NCBI RefSeq assembly: GCF_003075455.1 | Contig: NZ_QDAE01000018.1 | Location: 1-62,347, forward strand | DNA from: Arthrobacter sp. Bz4 | GTDB taxonomy: Bacteria > Actinomycetota > Actinomycetes > Actinomycetales > Micrococcaceae | DNA length: 62,347 bases | Reading direction: 5' to 3' | Part shown: piece by piece, positions 17,048 through 26,300 of the stretch | How positions within the stretch are numbered: position 1 is the first letter of the stretch | Layout: each line of letters opens with the position of its first letter | Program-made: the position numbers and the translations under genes | Notes under the pieces: model-generated | What the model saw: only the letters and a program-made list of their open reading frames with translations | What the model was told of the DNA's origin: nothing | Database searches by the model: none

Positions 17048-18184
17048 ATGATCATTCTTGTCATCAACTCGGGCTCATCATCGCTGAAGTATCAGGTACG
17101 CGACACCGGATCCGGCGAACGGTTAGCCGAAGGCACCGTGGAGCGGATCGGCGATCCCACCCACGGCGGTCCAGCCGACCACCAGGAGGCACTTGACCGG
17201 GTGACGGCCGATGTTGAAGTAGCGCTGCAGGGACAGGGCATTGACGCCGTCGGCCACCGGGTGGTGCACGGCGGCGAACGGTTCAGCGAACCGGTCCTGG
17301 TGGACAACGAGATCACGAGATCCATTGAACGCCTCAGCCCCTTGGCGCCCCTCCACAATCCGGCAAACGTTCAGGGCATCCGGGCGATAACCGCCAAATG
17401 GCCCAACATGCCGCAGGTCGCGGTTTTTGATACGGCCTTCCACCGCACCCTGCCCGAACCAGCCTGGCGGTATGCAGTCCCCGACGAGCTGTACACCAGG
17501 TTCGGGATCCGCCGCTATGGTTTCCACGGCACCTCAATTGGCTATGTCGCCCACCACGCAGCCGCCCTGCTGGGGTTGGCGCCCTCCGAGTTCACCGGAA
17601 TCATTGCCCACCTGGGCAATGGTGCTTCCATCACCGCAGTCAGGTCGGGAGCCAGCATCGACACCTCCATGGGGTTCACACCGTTGGAGGGCCTGGTGAT
17701 GGGGACCCGCTCCGGCGACATCGACCCATCGATCCTGCTGTTCCTGAGCAGGGAAGGCTACTCGGCCGATGATCTCGACCAGCTCCTCAACCGCGAATCC
17801 GGCCTGAAAGGGTTGACCGGGCAGAACGACATGCGTTCAGTCGTGGAGTCAGCGGCTGCCGGGGAGGTCAGGGCCGAGCTAGCCCTTGACCTCGCGTCTT
17901 ACCGCCTCGCCAAGTACATCGGCGGATATCATGTGGCCGTCGGCGGCGCCCAGGCGCTGGTGTTCACCGCCGGCATCGGCGAGAACTCCTGGCAGTTCCG
18001 CGAGCGCGTGGTCAACAGATTGGGCGCGCTCAACGTCCACCTCGACGACGCCGAGAACCGTAAGAAGAGCTCGGCCCTCCGCCAGATCAGCACGGAGGAG
18101 TCTGCGTTCCCCGTGCTCGTTGTGCCCACCGACGAAGAGGCAGCAATCGCGGAGGCGACCGCCGCCGTCGTCGTCGGACGCTGA
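17048..18184 (+). CDS. ackA: Acetate kinase
   Basis: Converts acetyl phosphate and ADP to acetate and ATP, second step of the Pta-AckA pathway. With the ATG at 17048 the protein has 378 residues. The start is set by an AGGAGG sequence about 5 bases upstream and by the family's N-terminal motif MIILVINSGSSSLKYQ; a longer frame to 16739 would run over the opposite-strand SnoaL-like gene. Conserved parts: NSGSSS, GFHGTSIGYVAHHAA, HLGNGASITAV and SMGFTPLEGLVMGTRSGDID, which contain the ATP/acetate-binding His, Arg, Asp and Glu of the ASKHA fold. It ends 13 bases from the convergent azlD gene, with no clear hairpin between them. Confidence 0.96.
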   Translation: MIILVINSGSSSLKYQVRDTGSGERLAEGTVERIGDPTHGGPADHQEALDRVTADVEVALQGQGIDAVGHRVVHGGERFSEPVLVDNEITRSIERLSPLAPLHNPANVQGIRAITAKWPNMPQVAVFDTAFHRTLPEPAWRYAVPDELYTRFGIRRYGFHGTSIGYVAHHAAALLGLAPSEFTGIIAHLGNGASITAVRSGASIDTSMGFTPLEGLVMGTRSGDIDPSILLFLSREGYSADDLDQLLNRESGLKGLTGQNDMRSVVESAAAGEVRAELALDLASYRLAKYIGGYHVAVGGAQALVFTAGIGENSWQFRERVVNRLGALNVHLDDAENRKKSSALRQISTEESAFPVLVVPTDEEAAIAEATAAVVVGR

Positions 18185-18197
18185 CCTCGTCGCCGGT

Positions 18198-18509
18198 TCA
18201 GGGCATCCCAGCAAGCCGCGCCAACGCCGCCGCCACTGCACCGGCAACAACAACCACGAGGAATGGCGCGCGCAACAGCAGCGCAACCGCGGCAGCGGCC
18301 AAGGCCACAATCCTGGCATCGAGGGCCAGTTGCTGCCCCGAGGCGAACGTGTTGACGGCCGTGAGCGATGCGAGGAGCCCAATGGTCAGGGTGCCGGCAA
18401 CCCGGGACATCCGCGGGTTATCCATCCACCGGGCCGGAACCAGATAGCCAGCGAGTTTGGTGAGAAACGCAAGCGCGCAGGCCAGCAGTATCCAGAACCA
18501 CAGGTTCAT
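18198..18509 (-). CDS. azlD: AzlD family branched-chain amino acid export subunit
   Basis: A 103-residue membrane protein with three or four hydrophobic helices and the RWMDNPRMSRV segment characteristic of AzlD/BrnE proteins. In Corynebacterium BrnFE and in Bacillus AzlCD, the small subunit pairs with AzlC to export branched-chain amino acids or methionine. The ATG at 18509 overlaps the azlC stop by four bases, so the pair is co-translated and probably forms one complex. No Lrp-type regulator gene is next to it, unlike brnFE; the substrate is therefore inferred only from the family. Confidence 0.85.
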   Translation of the reverse strand: MNLWFWILLACALAFLTKLAGYLVPARWMDNPRMSRVAGTLTIGLLASLTAVNTFASGQQLALDARIVALAAAAVALLLRAPFLVVVVAGAVAAALARLAGMP

Positions 18510-19285
18510 CGGTGCTCTCTCTCCTCCGCGTAGGGGTCAATGTCGGGTTCCATACCTTCATCCGGGCGTCCATGACCAAACCAGCCGATTGCGCCGGCCA
18601 CCGCGGCGGCAATCAGGATGGGCAGCCCGGGGGCAACCACGGGGACGACCGCTACCGTGACCAGCGCGCAGACCACAGCGATGGCGGCCGGCTCCCTGGT
18701 TCGGAGCCGCGGCCAGAGCAGGCCCAGGAATGCGGCGACTGCTGCACCATCGAGGCCCCAGCGCGCCGGGTCGCCCAGCGCGCCGCCGAGCAGCGCACCG
18801 GCGACGGTGAACATGTTCCACAACACGAACACACCGATTCCCGCGCTCCAGAACCCCCGTCGTCGTTCGTCCGGATCGGTCTGCCCGCTCGCGGTAGCTG
18901 CCGACTCGTCGACGGTGACCTGCGCGGCCACGAACCGTCGCCAGCCGGTGGGCCGCACCAGCGCGTTCATTTGCATGCCATACACCGCATTACGGATTCC
19001 CAGCAGCGAGGCGGCAGTCATCGCCGCGGCCCCGGTGCCGCCGCCTCCCACCACCCCGATGAAGGCAAATTGCGAGCCGCCGCTGAACAGCAGCAGGCTC
19101 AAGGCCATGGTCTGCCAGATGTCGAAGCCCGAGGTGACTGACAGCGCACCAAAAGAAAGCCCGTACAGCCCCGTGGCGACCGAGATTGAGAGACCAACCC
19201 GAACGGCGGGCGACTGCAGATATTTCACCAAGTCAGCGTAGGGCTCCGGCGGGCAATCGGCCACTTGGCTTTCAATCCGGGTCAA
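18506..19285 (-). CDS. azlC: AzlC family branched-chain amino acid exporter
   Basis: Large membrane subunit of the AzlCD/BrnFE exporter. Family features: GLSFGALSVTSGFDIWQTMALSLL, the SGGSQFAFIG motif, and about seven hydrophobic helices; a charged C-terminal tail (DEGMEPDIDPYAEERE) is cytoplasmic. The start is uncertain: the longest frame begins at TTG 19285 (259 residues); a GTG at 19264 would give 252; neither has a strong ribosome-binding site. It is first in the azlCD pair and divergent from the alcohol dehydrogenase gene across only about 55 bases, so promoters there must nearly overlap. Confidence 0.87.
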   Translation of the reverse strand: MTRIESQVADCPPEPYADLVKYLQSPAVRVGLSISVATGLYGLSFGALSVTSGFDIWQTMALSLLLFSGGSQFAFIGVVGGGGTGAAAMTAASLLGIRNAVYGMQMNALVRPTGWRRFVAAQVTVDESAATASGQTDPDERRRGFWSAGIGVFVLWNMFTVAGALLGGALGDPARWGLDGAAVAAFLGLLWPRLRTREPAAIAVVCALVTVAVVPVVAPGLPILIAAAVAGAIGWFGHGRPDEGMEPDIDPYAEEREHR

Positions 19286-19339
19286 TCAGAGCAATACTAA
19301 AGATAGTCAGCTTACTTACTACCAACTGGAGTGTGCATC

Positions 19340-20514
19340 ATGAAGGCAGTAACATGGCAAGGCCGTCGCACCGTCAGCGTTGAACAAGTCCCGGATCCCG
19401 TCATCCAGGAACCCACCGACGCGATCGTCCGCATCACCTCCTCGGCAATCTGCGGGTCCGACCTGCACTTGTACGAAGTGTTGACCCCCTACATGCACAA
19501 GAACGATGTGTTGGGTCACGAGCCAATGGGATAGTCCAGGAGGTTGGTAGCGCCGTTACCAACCTGCGCCCTGGAGACCGCGTCGTGATCCCGTTCAACA
19601 TTTCCTGTGGTCACTGCTGGATGTGTGTCCGCGGGCTGCAGTCGCAGTGTGAAACCACTCAGGTCCGCGAACAGGGTTCCGGGGCCAGCCTGCTCGGCTT
19701 CTCCGAACTCTACGGTTCGGTGCCCGGTGGCCAGGCGGAATTCCTGCGCGTCCCCCACGCCGACTACGGGTCGGTCAAGGTCGGCCACGAACTACCTGAC
19801 GAGCGGTACCTGTACCTCTCTGACATCCTCCCCACTGCATGGCAGGGCGTGAAGTACGCTGACGTGCCCGACGGCGGCACCCTCGCCGTCTTCGGTCTCG
19901 GGCCGGTGGGGCAGTTCGCCGCACGGATCGGACGCCATTTCGGACAGCGGGTCATCGCCGTCGAGCCTGTCGCGGAACGACGTGCGATGGCTGAACGCCA
20001 CGGCATTGAGACCCTCGACTTCACGAAAGATATCGGCGACGAGCTGCGGGAAATGACCGACGGGCGCGGCCCGGACGCGGTAGTGGACGCCGTCGGCATG
20101 GAATCCCACGACTCCCCACTGGGCGCCTTTGCCCAGAACGCGGTCAACATGCTCCCGGAAGCCCTCGCCAAGAAGGCAATGGAAACCGCCGGGGTCGACC
20201 GTCTCACGGTCCTGCACGCTGCGATTGACTCGGTGCGCCGCGGCGGAACCATCTCCCTCAGCGGCGTCTACGGCGGAACAGCAAGCCCCATGCCCCTGCT
20301 GAACATGTTCGACAAGCAGATCCAGACCCGCATGGGGCAATGCAACGTGCGCAACTGGACCGACGAACTGCTGCCCATCGTCGAGGACCCCTCCGATCCG
20401 CTGGGTGTGATGGATCTGATGACCCACACCATCGGCATCGACGAGGCGCCAGCCGCCTACGAGAAGTTCCAGAAGAAGCAGGACGGCTGCATCAAGGTGA
20501 TCATCCGCCCCTAG
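19340..20514 (+). pseudogene. Zinc-dependent alcohol dehydrogenase (frameshifted)
   Basis: Medium-chain dehydrogenase resembling glutathione-independent formaldehyde and threonine-type dehydrogenases. The ATG at 19340 follows GGAG with 8-base spacing. The first frame runs to LGHEPMG and hits TAG at 19532; the next frame continues at once with [21 protein letters not shown] and proceeds to 20514. One missing G in a GGG(G) run at 19528-19530 restores about 391 residues. Zinc ligands are visible: ICGSDLH and GHEP for the catalytic zinc, and CGHCWMCVRGLQSQC for the structural zinc. The NAD site is GLGPVGQF. The second half is well conserved, which argues for a recent shift or a sequence error. 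The substrate is unknown. Confidence 0.85.
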
Positions 20515-20534
20515 TTAGAGGCCGTCTGGCGCAG

Positions 20535-20596
20535 AAAAGTGCCGGCCCCGCAGAGCCGCTGTTACGCAACAGCGAACCTGCGGGGCCGGCACTTTT
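20535..20596. terminator. 19-bp bidirectional terminator
   Basis: Perfect 19-bp stem (20535-20553 with 20578-20596), starting with AAAA and ending with TTTT, so both strands have a U-run. It separates the convergent alcohol dehydrogenase and GH15 genes and is the strongest hairpin in this region. The 24-base loop itself contains a small inverted repeat. Confidence 0.88.
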
Positions 20597-20622
20597 TCGT
20601 GGAGATTTCGGCGATGGACGCC

Positions 20623-22422
20623 CTAGAGCGAGCCGCTGTGCACCCCATGAATGGCATCGGCGGCACGCACCAAGGCCAGGTGCGAGAAGGCCTGCGGGTA
20701 ATTGCCAGCCATCCGTAAACTGTCGGTGTCGTATTCCTCGGCGAGCAGGCCCAGGCCGTTGGCATAGCCCACCAACTGGTTCATCAGCCGCTTGGCATCG
20801 TCAATCCTGCCGGACCTGGCGTACTGTTCCACCAGCCAGAAGGAGCAGGCGAGGAAGGGGTGTTCGCCCGGTTCCAGTCCGTCCATACCGGCTTCGGTGC
20901 GGTACCTCAGCAGCAGCCCTTGTTCGTTGGCCAGCTCTTTCTCCAATCGGGCCACGGTACCGAGCATCCGGGGATCGTCGTAGTCCAGGAAGCCAACCTG
21001 CGGGAGTTGCAGCAGGGAAGCGTCAACCTCGGGGCTGCCGTAGGTCTGAGTGAAGGAGTTGATAGTGGTGTCGAAACCCTTTTCCAGGATGTTTTCGCGA
21101 AGCCGGTCACGAAGTTCCGCCCAGCGTTCTGCGTGGCCTTCAAGCCCATGCTCACGGACGGCTCGCACTCCGCGATCGAAGGCGGCCCACATCATCACCC
21201 GGGAATGGGTGAAGTACTTCAGCTCACCGCGCATCTCCCAGATGCCGTGATCGGGATCGTCGAAATGGTTCTCGGCGAAGCTCAGCAGGGCGCGCTGCAG
21301 GGGCCAGGAAAAGCTGTCCTCCAGCACTCCCCTGTTACGGAGCTTCTCCAGCACCACCATGACCTCGCCGACGACGTCTGCCTGGTACTGGTCGACGGCC
21401 CCATTGCCAACCCGGACCGGGGTGGACGCTTCGTAGCCGGGCAGGTGATGGAGGATCTTCTCCGGCAGCTCGCGCTCCCCACCAACGCCGTACATGATCT
21501 GCAGGTCCTCCGGGTCGCCGGCGACGGCACGCAGCAGCCAGTTGCGCCATTCCAGCGCCTCCTCCTGGTACCCGTGGGTCATCATCGCCTCAAGAGTGAG
21601 CGCCGCGTCGCGCAGCCAGCAGAAGCGGTAGTCCCAGTTCCGGGCGCCGCCGAAGTGCTCGGGCAGCGAGGTGGTGGGGGCGGCCACAATCCCGCCGGTG
21701 TCCTCGTGTGTCAGTGCTCGCAGGACGAGCAGCGAGCGTTTGACGATGGGATCGTACTCCCCCTGCTGCTCAAAGCTGGCGGCCCAACCGGCCCAGTAAT
21801 CAATCGTTTCCCGGAGAGCGATATCGACGTTGATGGGCTCGGGCATGGGCCGGTAGGAGGGATACCAGACAAGTTCGAGGTCGACGGTTTCTCCTGCGGC
21901 AACAGTGAACTCGCCTTCGTGTCGGCGGTGGGAGGCGTGCGGCAGGTGCTCACCGCGCAGCGCCAGGGCGTCGGGGCCCGCAATCGCCGAGATGGCCTCG
22001 CCGCTTTCATCGGTTTGCCTGCTGACCCAGGGGAGGATCTTGCCGTAGCCGAAGCGGACCACCAGTTCCTGGCGCATCGGCACAGTGCCGCTCAGCCCTT
22101 GAATCCTCCGCACCAAGGACGCGCGGCGGTCGCCGACCGGCATGAAGTCGGTGACCTGGACGTCCCCGGCGTCGGTGTGCCAGCGGGTCGCCATCACAAA
22201 GGTGGAGTCAATGTAGCGCCACTCCACGACCTCGGCGGAGCCCGCACCGGGGGCGGGAGCGATCGCCCATCGACCGTGGTCCTGCTCGCCCAGCAGCGCG
22301 GAGAACAAAGAATCAGAATCAAACCGGGGGAAGCACAGCCAATCCACGCTCCCGGTCTTGGAAATCAGCGCGCCAGTGTGCATGTCGGAAACGAGTGAGT
22401 AGTCTTCGATCGGAGATTGCAT
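20623..22422 (-). CDS. Glycoside hydrolase family 15 protein (glucoamylase/trehalase type)
   Basis: A 599-residue cytoplasmic enzyme: an N-terminal GH15-associated beta domain (to about 215) and a C-terminal (alpha/alpha)6 barrel. The RNWDYRFCWLRDAALT segment is the substrate-binding signature; the general acid is expected in GIWEMRGEL and the general base in LLAEEYD, both present. No signal peptide is seen, which fits intracellular bacterial GH15 enzymes acting on alpha-glucans or, in several actinobacteria, on trehalose. Which sugar is cleaved cannot be decided here. It has its own terminator downstream, and a glycerophosphodiesterase gene lies 65 bases upstream on the same strand. A long open frame on the opposite strand (20860-22398) is a composition artefact. 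Confidence 0.9.
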   Translation of the reverse strand: MQSPIEDYSLVSDMHTGALISKTGSVDWLCFPRFDSDSLFSALLGEQDHGRWAIAPAPGAGSAEVVEWRYIDSTFVMATRWHTDAGDVQVTDFMPVGDRRASLVRRIQGLSGTVPMRQELVVRFGYGKILPWVSRQTDESGEAISAIAGPDALALRGEHLPHASHRRHEGEFTVAAGETVDLELVWYPSYRPMPEPINVDIALRETIDYWAGWAASFEQQGEYDPIVKRSLLVLRALTHEDTGGIVAAPTTSLPEHFGGARNWDYRFCWLRDAALTLEAMMTHGYQEEALEWRNWLLRAVAGDPEDLQIMYGVGGERELPEKILHHLPGYEASTPVRVGNGAVDQYQADVVGEVMVVLEKLRNRGVLEDSFSWPLQRALLSFAENHFDDPDHGIWEMRGELKYFTHSRVMMWAAFDRGVRAVREHGLEGHAERWAELRDRLRENILEKGFDTTINSFTQTYGSPEVDASLLQLPQVGFLDYDDPRMLGTVARLEKELANEQGLLLRYRTEAGMDGLEPGEHPFLACSFWLVEQYARSGRIDDAKRLMNQLVGYANGLGLLAEEYDTDSLRMAGNYPQAFSHLALVRAADAIHGVHSGSL

Positions 22423-22487
22423 GATTCAACTCAATCACATTCGCCTCCGGACTCCCCTGATCCTGGCGGCCACTATCGCGGCTCGCG

Positions 22488-23378
22488 TCATGGCTGCGGG
22501 CGCGTGCCATCCAGTTGTGCACGGACCGCCGCGGGACGGTTGGTGGTGATTTCCTGGATGCCCAATTCACGCATGAGTTCGACGTCGTCGGCGTCGTCGA
22601 CCGTCCACACACGTAGCCGGATCCCCTCGGCCAGCCAGCGGCGCACTCTGGCTGGATGCGTCCTCACGTAGTCAATCCCGGGGCCCGCCATGCCCGCCGA
22701 GTGCGAATCAATGTTCCGCTCTCCGTCGTTGAGCGCCCGGCGGAGCAGCCCGATAACCGCGGCCGCGGTCAGCGCACCCAGATGCAGCTCAGCCCGCAAT
22801 TCGATGGGCCGCACGTCGGAGACCAGCTGGCAGACGATATGCGATGGCACCTTCTCGAGCAGGTGCCTCACGGAGTCGGGGTTGAAGCTCATGAAGCTGA
22901 TACTCACGTTGGCGAGAGTTGAACTAACCGGATCCCACCCCTGTTGCATCAAAAAGGTGATCAGCTTCTCTTCGAGTTTGAGCCCAAAGGGGCTGGGGTG
23001 CTTGAGTTCGATGGCAAGGGAGACGTCCCGGTCCGCCGCCAACAGCAGGTCCAACAGGTCCCCCAGCGAGAGGAACTGGTCGGCGATCCCCCCATATTGA
23101 GGGGGGATGGTGGCACCCTTCCACGACGCAAAATCGAGATCCCGCAGTTCCCGCAGCGTATGGTCCGCAACGTCACCGGTTCCGCTTGAGGTCCTGTCGA
23201 GGGTGGAATCATGAATACATACCAGCTGCTGATCACGCGTCATGTGGATATCGCATTCGACGCCGTCGGTTCCCTCAGCGAGCGCCTGGAGGTAAGCGGC
23301 GCGGGTATGTTCGGCGAACTGGTGGCTGGCGCCGCGGTGGGCGAAAATTGTGTACACCACGCCCCATCCCGTCGGCAA
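22488..23378 (-). CDS. Glycerophosphodiester phosphodiesterase
   Basis: A TIM-barrel GDPD enzyme that hydrolyses glycerophosphodiesters to glycerol-3-phosphate and an alcohol. Motifs: FAHRGASHQFAEHT (the usual HRG...ENT has EHT here), GVECDIHMTRDQQLVCIHD with the metal-binding Glu/Asp and catalytic His, ELKHPSP and the C-terminal VWTVDD and TNRPAAV. It has 296 residues from the TTG at 23378; a GTG at 23360, just before VYTIFAHRG and after GGGATGGGG, is an equally good start, giving 290. No signal peptide is evident, so it is likely cytoplasmic. It precedes the GH15 gene by about 65 bases on the same strand, possibly co-transcribed. The N-to-H change in ENT is worth noting but is seen within the superfamily. 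Confidence 0.9.
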   Translation of the reverse strand: MPTGWGVVYTIFAHRGASHQFAEHTRAAYLQALAEGTDGVECDIHMTRDQQLVCIHDSTLDRTSSGTGDVADHTLRELRDLDFASWKGATIPPQYGGIADQFLSLGDLLDLLLAADRDVSLAIELKHPSPFGLKLEEKLITFLMQQGWDPVSSTLANVSISFMSFNPDSVRHLLEKVPSHIVCQLVSDVRPIELRAELHLGALTAAAVIGLLRRALNDGERNIDSHSAGMAGPGIDYVRTHPARVRRWLAEGIRLRVWTVDDADDVELMRELGIQEITTNRPAAVRAQLDGTRPQP

Positions 23379-23500
23379 CCAGCATCTACCTGATACCGTA
23401 CGCGAAATTGGCCAGCCCGGCGTGACTTACCCGGCCATACGCTGCTTTACTGGCTCAGACGGATGCACCCGCCTGGGGCACCGTAACCCCCGGAGGATCC

Positions 23501-24760
23501 TTGAGCTCTCACCTAGCCGGCACTGACGCAGAACGGGCCGCCGGGCTGCGGCGCATGAAAGTGGTTGCCACCGGGCTGCTCGGTGTCATGGCGCTGATCT
23601 TCATTGTCGCGTTTGCACTGCAGGACCAGTATCCCTGGTTGCAGTATGTACGCGCCGCTGCTGAAGGCGGCATGGTCGGCGCCCTGGCGGACTGGTTCGC
23701 TGTGACCGCACTCTTCAAACATCCAATGGGCGTCAAAATCCCCCACACAGCCATCATCCCTCGCAAGAAGGACCAGATTGGGGCGTCACTGGGCCAATTT
23801 GTCGAGGATAACTTCCTCTCCGAGACGGTGGTGCAACAAAAATTGGCATCGGTGGGAATCGCGCAGAAGGCAGGTGCGTGGCTGGCCACTCCCGGAGGCG
23901 CGGATCGGGTAGCCGTTGAGGGAGCAGCCTTGATTCGGGGCGCGTTCACCGTGCTCGACGACGATGCGGTGCAATCCGTGATCGAGTCGATGGTCCGGAA
24001 ACACCTGCTCACGCCACCCTGGGGGCCGCCGGCAGGGAAAATTGCCGAGCGGATCTTCGAGGACGGCCATCACCATCAGCTGGTGGACCTCCTGGTGGAC
24101 CGTGCCGCCGACTGGGTGGACACCAACTATGACCTCGTCTCAGGCCTGGTTTCGCAGCGATCCCCCACCTGGGTGCCCCAGTTCGTGGACGGCCTCGTGG
24201 GGGACAAGGTGTACGTGGAGCTGACCAAGTTTATGCGTGCTGTTCAGACCAACCCCAACCATGATGTGCGGCTGGCCCTGGATAAATATCTCAAGGACCT
24301 GGCTCAGGACCTGCAGCACGACCCGGTGGTAATCGCCAAGGCCGAAGGCATCAAGGCGCAGGTGTTGGGCGACCCCCAGGTGCGCGATCTGGCGGCTCGC
24401 ACCTGGACCACCATCAAAAAGGCCCTGATGGAAGCTGTCGACGACTCCGATAGCGAGCTGACCCGCAATTTCAAGACAGCGGTCCGGGACTTCGGTCGCC
24501 GGTTGTCCACGGACGCGGAGCTGGCTGGAAAGGTTGACCGGTGGATTGCCGATGGGGCGGGCTATCTGGTGCGCACCTACCGCAGCGACATTGCGGCAAT
24601 CATCACCGAGACCGTTGGCCGCTGGGACGCGGTCGAGACCTCACAGAAGATCGAACTGCAGATTGGAAAGGACCTGCAGTTCATCAGGATCAACGGCACC
24701 GTGGTCGGTTCCCTGGCGGGCCTGCTGATCTTCAGCGTCGCCCACGCCGTCTTCGGGTAA
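23501..24760 (+). CDS. DUF445 domain-containing membrane protein
   Basis: A 419-residue protein of the DUF445 (YjiN/YheB-like) family, function unknown. An N-terminal transmembrane helix (about residues 23-42) is followed by the family hallmark GGMVGALADWFAVTALFKHPMG and IPHTAIIPRKKDQIG, a long helical region, and a C-terminal helix (GSLAGLLIFSVAHAVF). The TTG at 23501 is chosen because GGAGG at 23492-23496 precedes it. The family is widespread in bacteria and predicted to be an envelope protein with a periplasmic or cytoplasmic helical bundle. The gene stands alone, divergent from the phosphodiesterase and convergent with the EcsC-like gene. Confidence 0.88.
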   Translation: MSSHLAGTDAERAAGLRRMKVVATGLLGVMALIFIVAFALQDQYPWLQYVRAAAEGGMVGALADWFAVTALFKHPMGVKIPHTAIIPRKKDQIGASLGQFVEDNFLSETVVQQKLASVGIAQKAGAWLATPGGADRVAVEGAALIRGAFTVLDDDAVQSVIESMVRKHLLTPPWGPPAGKIAERIFEDGHHHQLVDLLVDRAADWVDTNYDLVSGLVSQRSPTWVPQFVDGLVGDKVYVELTKFMRAVQTNPNHDVRLALDKYLKDLAQDLQHDPVVIAKAEGIKAQVLGDPQVRDLAARTWTTIKKALMEAVDDSDSELTRNFKTAVRDFGRRLSTDAELAGKVDRWIADGAGYLVRTYRSDIAAIITETVGRWDAVETSQKIELQIGKDLQFIRINGTVVGSLAGLLIFSVAHAVFG

Positions 24761-24797
24761 CCCGGCACGGGTCAGCACACGGAGCGGCTACCCCTGG

Positions 24798-25547
24798 TCA
24801 GCTATCCAGGTCCTTCAGGAGCTCGCCTGGGACCACACTGGGTGCGGGGCCGAAAGCCTGAGCGGTTGCGGTAATCACCGCCCGTCCCATCATGTGGTTA
24901 CCGGCTCCACCGACGACAGCCCCAATACCGAAGGGGAGAGCCCTACCCAGCAGAGCGCCGCCCTGCTTGGCCAGCATTTTACGTACGAAGCGTCTCCGGA
25001 TGCTGTGGCCGATGGTACGCGCAATCGGTGAGGACACGCTTCCTCCCAGGACCGTCCCCCAGTGCTCTGACGCTCCACTGCCCGAGCCGCGGAGCACCGA
25101 CTGAATCAGCGCGAGGCCCTCCTCGCCCATGAGGATGGCCATCACGAGGGTCCGCGCCCGCTCCGGATCTCCAGTCTGGACGCCGTGAAGTTCGGCAATG
25201 GATTGGGCGTACAACGCCGTGGCTTCAAGAAAGCCGACGGTTGCCGCAGCTGAAAGACCCAAAGATGCAATTGTGCCGACGGCGGGCACCACTGCGGTTG
25301 CTCCCACCGCTGCGCCGGTGACGGTGATGACTGCCAGATAATGGCGTTCAAGGTCAGCGCTTATCTCAGCTGCAGTGGCCTGCGGATTCTTTGCATACAT
25401 CCGGCGCAGATTTGCCAACACGAGAGGCCGTTGCACCTCGATGGCTCGCTCAATGGTGCGCTGGATGCCCGGTTTCGGTTTTCCCTCCTTGTCGAAGAGC
25501 GCCCCATTGGCCATCCTGGATGCCGGATTGAGATTAGGCAGTTTCAT
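24798..25547 (-). CDS. EcsC family-like protein
   Basis: A 249-residue protein that resembles EcsC-type proteins. A polar N-terminal region (to about 85) with an acidic/basic helix is followed by Ala/Gly-rich hydrophobic segments (ITVTGAAVGATAVVPAVGTIASLGLSAAAT is split by short turns; LLGRALPFGIGAVVGGAGNHMMGR near residue 205), which look like amphipathic or membrane-associated helices. EcsC proteins were first described beside the EcsAB ABC transporter, but no such transporter is nearby. Function unknown. ATG at 25547 follows GAAGGA. It converges with the DUF445 gene, leaving a 37-base gap without a hairpin. Confidence 0.65.
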   Translation of the reverse strand: MKLPNLNPASRMANGALFDKEGKPKPGIQRTIERAIEVQRPLVLANLRRMYAKNPQATAAEISADLERHYLAVITVTGAAVGATAVVPAVGTIASLGLSAAATVGFLEATALYAQSIAELHGVQTGDPERARTLVMAILMGEEGLALIQSVLRGSGSGASEHWGTVLGGSVSSPIARTIGHSIRRRFVRKMLAKQGGALLGRALPFGIGAVVGGAGNHMMGRAVITATAQAFGPAPSVVPGELLKDLDS

Positions 25548-25609
25548 GGCTGGTTTCCTTCACTTGAAAGCGGTTAACGCGGAACATAAGGCCCGAAATA
25601 CATTGCGAC

Positions 25610-25640
25610 AAAAAACGCCGCCGGGTTTCCCCGACGGCGC
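25610..25640 (-). terminator. Rho-independent terminator of the GlsB-like gene
   Basis: Reading the minus strand: an 11-bp G/C stem with two G-U pairs, a GAAA tetraloop and a run of six T. It lies 20 bases past the stop of the GlsB/YeaQ gene and also upstream of the EcsC-like gene, so it insulates the two. Confidence 0.87.
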
Positions 25641-25660
25641 TTTGTTGTGCAGCGTCTAAA

Positions 25661-25927
25661 TTACGCGCGTGACTTGCGGCCGGTGATGGCGCCGTAAACA
25701 ACCAGCACGATCAGCGCACCGCCGATAGCGAGAAGCCATGACTCAAGCGAGAAGAATTCGTTCATGTCAGCACCGAACAGCGCGCTGCCGATGAAGCCGC
25801 CGAGCAGGGCACCAACTACACCCAGTACGAGTGTGATGATCCATCCGCCACCCTGGCGACCGGGAAGGATGAGCTTGGCGATTGCGCCAGCGATAAGGCC
25901 TAGAAGAAGGAATGCGAAGAAACCCAT
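25661..25927 (-). CDS. GlsB/YeaQ/YmgE family stress-response membrane protein
   Basis: A tiny (88-residue) inner-membrane protein with three hydrophobic helices, the Gly-rich motif GLIAGAIAKLILPGRQGGG, and GVVGALLGGFIGS, all typical of the transglycosylase-associated (Transgly_assoc) family. These proteins are induced in stationary phase or acid/osmotic stress; their molecular role is not known. The ATG at 25927 follows AAGGAG. It is monocistronic with its own terminator. The basic tail GRKSRA should stay cytoplasmic. Confidence 0.92.
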   Translation of the reverse strand: MGFFAFLLLGLIAGAIAKLILPGRQGGGWIITLVLGVVGALLGGFIGSALFGADMNEFFSLESWLLAIGGALIVLVVYGAITGRKSRA

Positions 25928-26300
25928 GAAGTACTCCTTGTGATCGAGTCTTGTCTACGAGTGATACGTATAACAAAAGTGCTGTAATGCAGGATGTCCC
26001 TACACAAGCTTCCAACCATCCTACTTCATCAGCGTGCTTAGCTTTCAATTAAAGCGGTGCTGAGTTCATTAAACCCCCTGTGCACCATCTTTCAATAGGC
26101 CACGCCGGTGTTGATTTGATAACACTTGACTCGCCAGCTGGCACGGCGCGACGGCCGCTAATCCGCTAGTTAACGAGCATAAACCGGAACAACAGTAAGC
26201 TGATCACTACGTTAAGGCCGAAAAGCCAACTGTTCACCAGTTTCACCCCCGCTGGCCAATTCGTCGCGGGATGCCCTTTATCGAAGGAGTAGTAGACCAA
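25928..26300. other. Divergent intergenic region between two small membrane protein genes
   Basis: About 370 bases, AT-richer than the genes, holding the promoters of the GlsB-like gene (leftward) and the DUF6458 gene (rightward). No open frame of interest, no tRNA, and no convincing operator was seen. Short imperfect repeats occur (ATTAAA near 26048 and 26071). AAGGAG at 26285-26290 is the ribosome-binding site of the right-hand gene. Confidence 0.4.

Noticed and set aside
20860..22398. Plus-strand open frame of 512 codons opposite the GH15 gene
   Set aside because: It is antisense to a well-supported enzyme, has no recognisable domain and no ribosome-binding site. High GC keeps such frames open.
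25928..26300. Small RNA or second promoter set in the divergent gap
   Set aside because: No terminator-like hairpin or conserved motif was seen on either strand within the gap.
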